Source of the DNA: UBA4427 sp045106235
Lineage (GTDB): Bacteria > Myxococcota_A > UBA9160 > UBA4427
Reading direction: 5' to 3'
Length of the DNA: 64,000 bases
Assembly (NCBI GenBank): GCA_045106235.1
Contig: JBGCEJ010000021.1
Span: 1 to 64,000, forward strand
The first letter of the stretch is position 1, and every line of letters begins with the position of its first letter. Of this stretch, positions 57,674-64,000 are shown piece by piece. The notes beneath the pieces were generated by a model. That model was not told the DNA's origin, did not search any database, and saw only the letters and a list, made by a program, of their open reading frames with translations. A program made the position numbers and the translations under genes.

Positions 57674-59098
57674 TCAGATGATTTCGAAATAGCGCGCAAG
57701 GTCGATGTCGCTGACCTGGCGTCTGAATTCGCGGACTTCCCAGTCCCGCGTACTGCTGTAGTGATCGACGAAGGCGTCGCCAAAGGCGCTTCGCGCGAAG
57801 GCTGAGTCGCGGAGCTTTTGGCTGGCCTCTTCGAGGGTCGCGGGGAGCATCGCCGCCAGGGCTTGGGGATCTTCGTAGGCGTTGCCTGCGATGGGGTCGC
57901 CGAGTTCCAGCCCTTCCTCAATCCCGCGGAGACCCGAGGCGAGCGCGGCCGAAGCCGCGAGGTAGGGATTCGCGTCGGCGGGAGCGACGCGGTACTCGCT
58001 GCGCTGTGCCTTGGGGCCGCCGGGAATGACGCGGATCGATGTGCTTCGGTTTTCGATGCCCCAATTGGCGGCGGTCGGAGCCCACATGCCCGGGACGAGT
58101 CGGCGGTAGGCATTCACCGTCGAGCACACCATCGCGAGCACTTCGGGCATGTACCGAACCTGTCCCGCGACGAATTGCCGCATCAGCGCGCTCATTCCGT
58201 GCGTCTCTCCCTCGGCGTAAAAAACGTTCGTCTCCGTTTTGAGGTCCGCGAGCGAGAGGTGGAGATGGCCGCTCTGTCCGGGGTATTCGCTGCTCCATTT
58301 TGCCATGAAGGTGGCCATGAGACCGTTTTGCTGCGCGAAGACCTTCGTGAAGGTTTTGAAGAGCGCGGCTTTGTCTGCGGCATCGAGCCCGCGCGCATAA
58401 CGGATCGCGGCTTCGATCACGCCCGGTCCTGTTTCGGTATGCAGTCCTTCGATCGCGCAGCCGAAATCCTCCATCGTCTCCAGCAGGTCATGGTAGAAAT
58501 CCGCATGGACTGAGTTGCGCAGGACCGAGTAGCCGAACATGCCCGGGGTGACGGGCTTGAGGTCGCGGTAGCCTTTTTCGCGGATGCTATGGGGCGTCTC
58601 GTCGAAGAGGAAGAACTCATATTCGAACGCGGCGTCGACGCCAAAGCCCATGGCTGCCGCCTTTTCGAGGCTACGCGTGAAGAGCGTTCTCGGGCAGAAC
58701 CTTGAGTAGTCTGCGGAAGCGCCTGCTGCGGAGTCTGCGCCAGAGTCCTCGGCGAAACTTCCGATCAAGAGAAGGGTGTCCTCTTCGAAGGGAATTCGGC
58801 GGAGGGAAGCCAGGTCAAGACGGACCGAAGCGTCGCGGTAACCCGTATGCCATCCCGAGGCGGCTTCCGAGCCTACGCCTTCGTAGAGTTCGTCATGCAT
58901 GTCCCAACCCAGGACGACATCGCAGAAGCCAAAGCCTTTGTCGACGGCGGAGCTGAGTTTTTCGCGGTTCACGTATTTACCGCGCATCACGCCGTCGATA
59001 TCAAAAATCCCGATCTTGAAAAAGCGAATGCCCTCTCGGTCGATCCAGGCGTCCAGTTCCGCGCCGTTCGTGACGCCTTCCGTTCCTTCGGGTTTCAT
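57674..59098 (-). CDS. Glutamine-synthetase-family ligase (gamma-glutamyl-amine synthetase type)
   Basis: A 474-residue GS-fold enzyme. The ammonium/ATP-grasp-like motifs are visible: FEYEFFLF, TETGPGVIEAAIRYARGLD, AKWSSEYPGQSGHLHLSL, and the ATP site in NRSTSIRVIPG followed by SEYRVAPADANPYLAASA. The missing classical GlnA adenylylation loop and the N-terminal IGIFDIDGVMRGKYV favour gamma-glutamylpolyamine/amine synthetases (PuuA/GlnA3-like) over true glutamine synthetase. Its neighbours are an Fe-alcohol dehydrogenase and an aldehyde dehydrogenase, as in amine-utilisation clusters. The amine is unknown. Confidence 0.9.
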   Translation of the reverse strand: MKPEGTEGVTNGAELDAWIDREGIRFFKIGIFDIDGVMRGKYVNREKLSSAVDKGFGFCDVVLGWDMHDELYEGVGSEAASGWHTGYRDASVRLDLASLRRIPFEEDTLLLIGSFAEDSGADSAAGASADYSRFCPRTLFTRSLEKAAAMGFGVDAAFEYEFFLFDETPHSIREKGYRDLKPVTPGMFGYSVLRNSVHADFYHDLLETMEDFGCAIEGLHTETGPGVIEAAIRYARGLDAADKAALFKTFTKVFAQQNGLMATFMAKWSSEYPGQSGHLHLSLADLKTETNVFYAEGETHGMSALMRQFVAGQVRYMPEVLAMVCSTVNAYRRLVPGMWAPTAANWGIENRSTSIRVIPGGPKAQRSEYRVAPADANPYLAASAALASGLRGIEEGLELGDPIAGNAYEDPQALAAMLPATLEEASQKLRDSAFARSAFGDAFVDHYSSTRDWEVREFRRQVSDIDLARYFEII

Positions 59099-59152
59099 AT
59101 TCGCCTCTTCTTACGCTTAAGCTGTTTTTGGGCGGCGCGTCGACCCCTAGGC

Positions 59153-60544
59153 CTAACGCGGTTGCTGCCGGAGATGATAGCTCTTGGGCCGCGTGACCGA
59201 GCCGAACCCGAGCTTCGAGAGCGAGCATCCGAACCCCGAATCCTTCACGCCGGTCCAGGCGAGGGCGGGGTCGAGATAGTCGCAGCGATTCATGAAGACC
59301 GTGCCCGCTTCGACGTCTTCGGCGAGCGCTGCGCCGCGTTCATCGTCCGCGGTCCAGATCGAAGCGGTCAGCCCGAACTCGGAATCGTTCATGAGCGCGA
59401 GTCCTTCCGCGTCGTTGGCGACCGGCATGATGCCGATTGCGGGGCCGAAGGTCTCTTCATGCATGAGGGGCATGGAATGGTCGACATTGACCAGAACCTG
59501 CGGCGCCAAATAACAACCCGACGCGTCGGGGACCGCGAAGTCGCCGTCGCCGAGGAGCTGCTTCGCTCCGTTTGCGACCGCGGCGGCGACTTGATCGCGC
59601 ACAAAATTGGCTGATTTCGCATCGACCAGCGGCCCGAGCGTGGTCGCGGCCTCGAGAGGATTGCCCACAACGTAGTTGCGCGTCTGTGCGACGTAGGCTT
59701 CCACGAAATCGTCGTACACGGCTTCAGCGACGTAGATCCGCTCGATCCCGCAGCAGCTCTGTCCCGCGTTGTAGAACGCACCGTCGACGAGATTCTCCGC
59801 CGCGAAAGCGAGATCCGCGTCCTCGAGGACGAGCGCAGGATCCTTTCCGCCGAGTTCCATCCCGGCTTGAATGAAATTGTCCTGGGCAAGGGCGCGGTAG
59901 ATTTCATGCCCGCCGCGGACGGAACCTGTAAAAGAGACGTAGCCAAGGGCGCGCGAGCCGATCAGCTTGGCTGTCGTGGCGTGATCCATGGGCATGGCTT
60001 GAACGAGGCCTTCCGGGGCGCCCGCTTCCGAGAAGGCACGCGCGAATTGATCGGCCACGAGCGCCGTTTGCGACGCGTGCTTCACGAGCACCGAATTGCC
60101 TGCGAGGACGGCGGGGACGATCACGTTGACCGCGATCGCGAGGGGATAGTTCCAGGCCGCGATGTCGAGCACCACGCCGACCGGGTCATGCCGAATGAAA
60201 CGTTGGAAGCCTTCTTTCGCAGGCAGTGTCTCGTCGGCGAGTGCTTCAGGAGCAATCTCGCAGAGATGCTCAACGCGCTCGACCATGGTGCCTTCAAATT
60301 CGCCGCGGGCCTGAGCGAGCGGCTTCCCCATCATGCGCGTGATTTCTTCCGCATTCTGGTCCAGGCGAGCTCCGTAAGCGGCGAGCATTCCTCGACAGAG
60401 CGCGATGCGGTCCTCGACCGAAACGTCGCGCCATGCCCGGCTGGTTGCGGAGGCAAGTTCAAGACGCTGGCCGACGGTGGCGTCATCAAGAAGGTCGAAG
60501 CGGTAGGCAGGTTTCCCGTCGATGGGGCTGATGATTTCAGGCAT
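59153..60544 (-). CDS. Aldehyde dehydrogenase family protein
   Basis: A 463-residue NAD(P)-dependent aldehyde dehydrogenase. The catalytic Cys is in GAFYNAGQSCCGIERIYV (the family position is the first C of the pair), the general base Glu in MELGGKDPALV, and the Rossmann turn in GYVSFTGSVRGG. MHEETFGPAIGIMPV is also standard. ATG 60544 starts at the conserved N-terminus (MPEIISPIDGKPA); the upstream open frame is antisense to nothing recognisable and I exclude it. It would oxidise the aldehyde from the adjacent amine pathway. Confidence 0.93.
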   Translation of the reverse strand: MPEIISPIDGKPAYRFDLLDDATVGQRLELASATSRAWRDVSVEDRIALCRGMLAAYGARLDQNAEEITRMMGKPLAQARGEFEGTMVERVEHLCEIAPEALADETLPAKEGFQRFIRHDPVGVVLDIAAWNYPLAIAVNVIVPAVLAGNSVLVKHASQTALVADQFARAFSEAGAPEGLVQAMPMDHATTAKLIGSRALGYVSFTGSVRGGHEIYRALAQDNFIQAGMELGGKDPALVLEDADLAFAAENLVDGAFYNAGQSCCGIERIYVAEAVYDDFVEAYVAQTRNYVVGNPLEAATTLGPLVDAKSANFVRDQVAAAVANGAKQLLGDGDFAVPDASGCYLAPQVLVNVDHSMPLMHEETFGPAIGIMPVANDAEGLALMNDSEFGLTASIWTADDERGAALAEDVEAGTVFMNRCDYLDPALAWTGVKDSGFGCSLSKLGFGSVTRPKSYHLRQQPR

Positions 60545-60615
60545 TCCGAGAGAGTATGCGGCCCTGCGCCAAAGGAAAGACCCCGAGCTGCGGAAGCGGC
60601 GCGGCGAGGGGCCGC

Positions 60616-61119
60616 TTACAGGGCATTGGCCCGGAGTCCCGGCACCTCTGATTCGGGAACCGGAGCTCCGGTTCGGTAGTTTTCTGCAAGGCAGCACGCC
60701 GTGTCGATCACGTTGCGCGCGAAAATCCGGGACAGGAAGGCTTTGTCGAGCGCTCGTCCGAGCAGGCCGAAGGGCAGGGTGTAATGAAGCGCGGTGTGGA
60801 TCTCCGTTTCTCCCTCACTCACGCGACGAAAGGAATATTCGAAGGAGGCTTCCTTGAACGGCTTGGGCGGCGCATCGCCTTTATGAAGGCGGATGATCAT
60901 GCCGACCCCTTCGTTCCAGGTTGTCACGGTTTCATGCATGTCGCCGAACTGGCGATGGCTGACGATGCGGCTCGCGCCGACGCCCTCTTTGATGTCCGAG
61001 ACGATGACGCAGTCCGTCAGCCCAGGGACGTAGTCCTTGGCCCGGGTGAGGTCCCGGAAATAGGTCCAGCAGGTTTCGATCGGGAGCGGGATCGGGGCAG
61101 CGGCGCGGACGGTGGTCAT
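60616..61119 (-). CDS. SRPBCC (START/Bet v1-like) family protein
   Basis: A 167-residue helix-grip protein. The start RAAAPIPLPIETCWTYFRDLTRAKDYVPGLTDCV and the strand TVTTWNEGVGMIIRLHKGD are typical of polyketide-cyclase/dehydrase-like SRPBCC domains, followed by ETEIHTALHYTLPFGLLGRALDKAF. It probably binds a hydrophobic ligand; no enzyme activity can be assigned. GAGGA lies upstream of ATG. Its end is 71 bases before the aldehyde dehydrogenase start on the same strand. Confidence 0.85.
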   Translation of the reverse strand: MTTVRAAAPIPLPIETCWTYFRDLTRAKDYVPGLTDCVIVSDIKEGVGASRIVSHRQFGDMHETVTTWNEGVGMIIRLHKGDAPPKPFKEASFEYSFRRVSEGETEIHTALHYTLPFGLLGRALDKAFLSRIFARNVIDTACCLAENYRTGAPVPESEVPGLRANAL

Positions 61120-61287
61120 GACGGTGAGTCCTCTTTTCGGGGATAGGCGGCGTGAGTATGCCGCCCTTTGGCCCGCGCGTCTCGCGTCCGAATCGCTACT
61201 GTCTCAAGCGTTGTGAAGTAGAGAGGCCAGGCCGTCTACGCCACAACGCGATCTTGATCCGCAAGCCGAAGCCAAGGAGTCAGCGCT

Positions 61288-62268
61288 GTGAAAGCCGTCG
61301 TCTGTAAAGAATTTGGACCGCCCGAGAACCTCGTGATCGAAGAGGTTCCGGATCCCAGCGCTGGCCCGGGGGAGATCGTGATCGAGTCTCGCGCCTCGAC
61401 GGTGACTTTTCCCGATGCGCTGATGATCGAGGATAAATATCAGTTCAAGGCGCCGCTTCCCTTTATCCCGGGCGGCGAGGCTGCGGGCGTTGTGGCGGAA
61501 GTGGGCGAGGGCGTCGAAGGGTTCAAGGTGGGCGACCGTGTGGTGGGGAGCACGATGCTCGTCGGCGGCTTCTGCGAGCGCGTTCTCGTGAAAGCGAATG
61601 CGGCTCGGAAGCTGCCCGATAACCTTGGCTTCGCGGAGTCGACGGGAATTCTGTACGCCTACGGGACGGGCTACTACGGTCTTAAATACCGCGGTGGGCT
61701 GAAGGCGGGGGAGACGCTGCTTGTGTTAGGCGCAGCGGGAAACGTCGGGCTGGCGGCAGTAGAACTCGGCAAGCTGATGGGCGCGAAAGTGATCGCAGCG
61801 GCCTCGAGCGCCGAGAAGCTCTCGGTCTGCCGCGACCGCGGCGCCGATGAGGTCATCGACTACTCGAAGGAGGATCTCAAGACCCGCGCGAAGGAATTGA
61901 CGGACGGCAAGGGTGTCGACGTGATCTACGACTGTATTGGCGGCGACTATGCCGAATCGGCTCTGCGCGCTATCGCCTGGGAAGGTCGCTTCCTGGTGAT
62001 CGGATTTACGGCGGGGATTCCGCAGCTGCCGCTGAACCTTACGCTGCTTAAGAGTTGTCAGGTCGTGGGTGTTTTCTACGGCGCGATGGTTCAGCGTCAG
62101 CCCGATCTTCGCGACGAAATCGCGGCGGATCTGGACCGGATGGCGTCCGAGGGCCAGCTGCATCCCTATGTGTCCGCGCGCTATTCCCTCGAGGAGGGGC
62201 CGCAGGCGCTGCGGGCGCTGCTCGACCGGAAGGTGACGGGGAAGGTCGTCGTCGAGGCCAACCGCTAG
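61288..62268 (+). CDS. NADPH:quinone oxidoreductase-like MDR protein
   Basis: A 326-residue zinc-independent medium-chain dehydrogenase/reductase. The N-terminal KAVVCKEFGPPENLVIEEV, FIPGGEAAGVVAEVGEGV and the NADPH site LLVLGAAGNVGLAAVELGKLMGAKV fit quinone-oxidoreductase-like enzymes, with no structural-zinc cysteine cluster. Likely substrates are quinones, enones or enoyl-CoA-like compounds. GTG 61288 starts the protein, with AAGGAG eight bases upstream. It is convergent with the TesA-like gene nine bases away. Confidence 0.93.
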   Translation: MKAVVCKEFGPPENLVIEEVPDPSAGPGEIVIESRASTVTFPDALMIEDKYQFKAPLPFIPGGEAAGVVAEVGEGVEGFKVGDRVVGSTMLVGGFCERVLVKANAARKLPDNLGFAESTGILYAYGTGYYGLKYRGGLKAGETLLVLGAAGNVGLAAVELGKLMGAKVIAAASSAEKLSVCRDRGADEVIDYSKEDLKTRAKELTDGKGVDVIYDCIGGDYAESALRAIAWEGRFLVIGFTAGIPQLPLNLTLLKSCQVVGVFYGAMVQRQPDLRDEIAADLDRMASEGQLHPYVSARYSLEEGPQALRALLDRKVTGKVVVEANR

Positions 62269-62276
62269 GTGCGAGC

Positions 62277-63017
62277 CTAACGTCCTTGCTCGCGCAGGAC
62301 GGGCTCGAGGGTGGTCCAGAGTCGTTCGGCGATGAGCTGGTGGCCTTCCGCGGTCGGGTGAATTCCGTCGGCTTGATTGAGATTTCGGCGAGCGGCGACG
62401 TCTTCGAGGAGGAAGGGGACGAGTGCCGCTTTGTAGCGCTCTGCCAGGGCGGGGTAGACCCCATCGAAGGCATCGCCGTATTCGCGACCGAGGTTAGGCG
62501 CAGCGCGCATGCCGGCGATCACGAACTTGACGCCGGGATGTCGGGCGGCGGTTTGGTCGAGGATGGCTTCGAGGTTGGTCTTGAGCTGATCTGCACGCTG
62601 TCCCCGCAGCATATCGTTTGCTCCGAGTTCGAGGACCAGGACGGCGACGGGCATGCGGAGGAGCCAGTCGATTCGTCGGAGCCCGCCCGCGGAGGTGTCT
62701 CCACTCACGCCCGCGTTCACTGCGCGGAAATCGAGGCCGGCTTCCACCATGCGCTCCTGGATTAGCGCGGGGAAAGCCTCATCCTCGGGCAACCCGTATC
62801 CAGCGGTGATGCTCGTACCCAGAAAAAGAACGACGGGCGCATCTTCTCGCGGTTCGGCGGTTTTGCCGGCCGAGGACGCCTGCTGGGGCGCAGGTGCTTC
62901 TCGGGGGTCGGCACCACCGGCCGCAGGGGAATCTGGGGATTCGGCGCTGCAATGAAGCAGGGCGATCGCAGCGATCGATGCACAAGCAAGTCTCAGACAG
63001 TAAGGTACGGAGCGCAG
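62277..63017 (-). CDS. SGNH-hydrolase lipoprotein (TesA-like arylesterase), non-standard start codon
   Basis: A SGNH-hydrolase with block I VVLFLGTSITAGYGLPEDE, block III GANDMLRG and block V DGIHPTAEGH, the TesA/arylesterase pattern. Upstream in frame, a basic/hydrophobic segment (RLACASIAAIALLHC) ends in a lipobox Cys, then a Pro/Ala linker. No ATG, GTG or TTG precedes this segment; the only TTG (62792) falls after the catalytic Ser. I propose CTG 63017, nine bases after GGGAG; CTG 62996 is an alternative. It is divergent from the ABC pair, the usual tesA-ybbA-ybbP arrangement. Length from CTG is 246 residues. Confidence 0.72.
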   Translation of the reverse strand: MRSVPYCLRLACASIAAIALLHCSAESPDSPAAGGADPREAPAPQQASSAGKTAEPREDAPVVLFLGTSITAGYGLPEDEAFPALIQERMVEAGLDFRAVNAGVSGDTSAGGLRRIDWLLRMPVAVLVLELGANDMLRGQRADQLKTNLEAILDQTAARHPGVKFVIAGMRAAPNLGREYGDAFDGVYPALAERYKAALVPFLLEDVAARRNLNQADGIHPTAEGHQLIAERLWTTLEPVLREQGR

Positions 63018-63064
63018 CGCCTTTATCTCCCACTTTCCTGATGGAATGGATGGCCTTTTCGCGC

Positions 63065-63832
63065 ATGATCCTCGCTCGCAATCTGACTCAGCGCTACTCC
63101 CGTGGCGGGGCCCGGGAGGGCGAATCCCTCACGGTTCTCGACGGGGTCGACCTTGAAATCCAGCAGGGCGAGGTCGTCGTGATTCTCGGCCCGTCTGGGA
63201 GCGGCAAGACGACGCTTCTTGGGCTGCTCGCGGGTCTCGACCGGCCGAGTGAGGGCGATGTGGAGCTGGCGGGGGCTTTGCTTTCGAGTCTCGACGAGGA
63301 CGCGCGGGCGGCGCTTCGGGCGGAGCGGATTGGCTTCATCTTTCAGAGCTTCCATCTGATTCCGACGCTCTCCGCACTCGAGAACGTGTTGGTCCCCCTG
63401 GAGCTGCTTCCCGCTTCGCGTGCGCCGCGTCCTGCGGAGGCGGAAAAGGCGGCGCGGGCGCTGCTCGAGCGCGTCGGGCTCTCCGGGCGCCTCGATCATT
63501 ACCCGGCTCAACTTTCCGGCGGTGAGCAGCAGCGGGTCGGGATCGCGCGCGCGTTTGCGAATCAACCTGCGGTGCTTTTCGCGGATGAGCCGACGGGAAA
63601 TCTCGACCGGGAGACCGGAGACGAGATCACGCGGCTGCTCTTCGAGCTGAACCGCCAGCACGATACGACCCTCGTGATCGTGACTCATGATCTCGAACTC
63701 AGCCGAAAGGCCGACCGCATCATCCATATCGCCGGGGGACGCGTCGACCGGATCGAAGTGGGCGAGGGGCAGCGCGCAGCGAGCCCCACCGAGACTTCGT
63801 CGCCGTCCGCGCGCGCGGAAAAAGGCGCATGA
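63065..63832 (+). CDS. ABC transporter ATP-binding protein (YbbA/LolD-like)
   Basis: A 255-residue ABC ATPase. Walker A GPSGSGKT is at residues 42-49, signature LSGGEQQRVGIARA and Walker B VLFADEPTG in the second half, then the switch His in VIVTHD. The ERIGFIFQSFHLIPTLSALENV segment is typical of LolD/MacB/YbbA-type ATPases that work with FtsX-like permeases. ATG 63065 gives the usual few residues before the first strand; ATGs at 63041 and 63050 are alternatives. Its stop overlaps the ATG of the permease, and it is divergent from the esterase. Confidence 0.92.
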   Translation: MILARNLTQRYSRGGAREGESLTVLDGVDLEIQQGEVVVILGPSGSGKTTLLGLLAGLDRPSEGDVELAGALLSSLDEDARAALRAERIGFIFQSFHLIPTLSALENVLVPLELLPASRAPRPAEAEKAARALLERVGLSGRLDHYPAQLSGGEQQRVGIARAFANQPAVLFADEPTGNLDRETGDEITRLLFELNRQHDTTLVIVTHDLELSRKADRIIHIAGGRVDRIEVGEGQRAASPTETSSPSARAEKGA

Positions 63833-64000
63833 AGTCGCGGTTTGTCTTGGGGATGGTCCGCCGGGAGATGCGTGCGGCGGCGCGGCGCTTCGGCTTCTAC
63901 GGTGGCTGTATGGCGATCGGCATTGCGGTGGTGGTTTGCCTGTATTCGCTGCGTTCGGCGGTGAACGAGGCGGTGGACCTGCGTTCGAAGGAACTCTTGG
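63829..64000 (+). CDS. FtsX-family ABC permease, N-terminal fragment
   Basis: The gene runs off the window after 57 codons. It starts MKSRFVLGMVRREMRAAARR, a basic cytoplasmic segment common at the N-terminus of YbbP/FtsX permeases, followed by one hydrophobic helix around GCMAIGIAVVVCLYSLRSAV. The ATG overlaps the TGA of the ATPase gene (ATGA). YbbP-like identity is inferred from its partner ATPase and the divergent TesA-like gene. Confidence 0.8.
   Translation, partial: MKSRFVLGMVRREMRAAARRFGFYGGCMAIGIAVVVCLYSLRSAVNEAVDLRSKELL

Overview
The window is G+C-rich DNA from a Gram-negative bacterium. Evidence for an outer membrane includes an OmpA-type lipoprotein, a large CBM9/DUF5916 beta-barrel protein, three PEP-CTERM proteins, and lipoprotein signal peptides. 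The gene set mixes acyl-CoA catabolism, a wax-ester synthase, F420-type LLM oxidoreductases, a TIGR03084 protein, MenB (menaquinone) and UGA-decoded selenocysteine. That combination suggests a deltaproteobacterial-grade lineage (Myxococcota, Desulfobacterota or Binatota-like). This is an inference from gene content; there is no rRNA or other phylogenetic marker here. I see no mobile element, CRISPR array, tRNA or rRNA.

Layout. Positions 1-6.8 kb hold acyl-CoA genes: crotonase, thiolase, MenB, glutaryl-CoA dehydrogenase, plus a 2OG-Fe(II) oxygenase and a nitroreductase. Positions 7.0-7.6 kb hold a secreted peroxiredoxin whose peroxidatic Cys codon is TGA, followed by a 4 x 15 bp tandem repeat. 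From 7.7 to 14.9 kb come a YciO/Sua5 protein, a wax-ester synthase/DGAT, a CoA-transferase, a lipoprotein hydrolase, a PEP-CTERM protein, a DUF3127 protein with an SSB-like tail, and an APH-fold kinase. At 14.9-15.4 kb on the minus strand is an AhpD/carboxymuconolactone-decarboxylase-like protein whose CxxC motif reads CxxU through an in-frame TGA. From 15.6 to 23.2 kb are an MFS transporter, a DUF3604 protein, two NTF2-like proteins, a sulfotransferase and a eukaryotic-type UDP-glucose pyrophosphorylase. From 23.2 to 29.5 kb is an AtuA/enoyl-CoA hydratase/LLM/TIGR03084 catabolic cluster with a TetR regulator. From 29.8 to 37.6 kb is a ten-gene Mrp-type cation/H+ antiporter operon with three separate antiporter-like subunits. 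From 37.7 to 51 kb are more CoA, amidohydrolase and dioxygenase genes and two tandem PEP-CTERM genes. From 51.3 to 56.4 kb is an envelope block: OmpA lipoprotein, DUF5916 barrel and secreted M20 peptidase. From 56.4 to 64 kb are an Fe-alcohol dehydrogenase, a glutamine-synthetase-like ligase and an aldehyde dehydrogenase (a polyamine/amine-type set), then SRPBCC, quinone reductase, and a TesA-like esterase divergent from an ABC ATPase/permease pair.

The strongest result is the pair of thiol-redox selenoproteins, Prx (U83) and AhpD-like (C58-x-x-U61), about 8 kb apart. In each, homology continues in frame past TGA, TGA sits exactly at the catalytic cysteine position, and a G-containing stem-loop begins its apical loop about 20-21 nt after the TGA, as expected for a bacterial SECIS element. 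A plain gene caller would split or truncate both genes.
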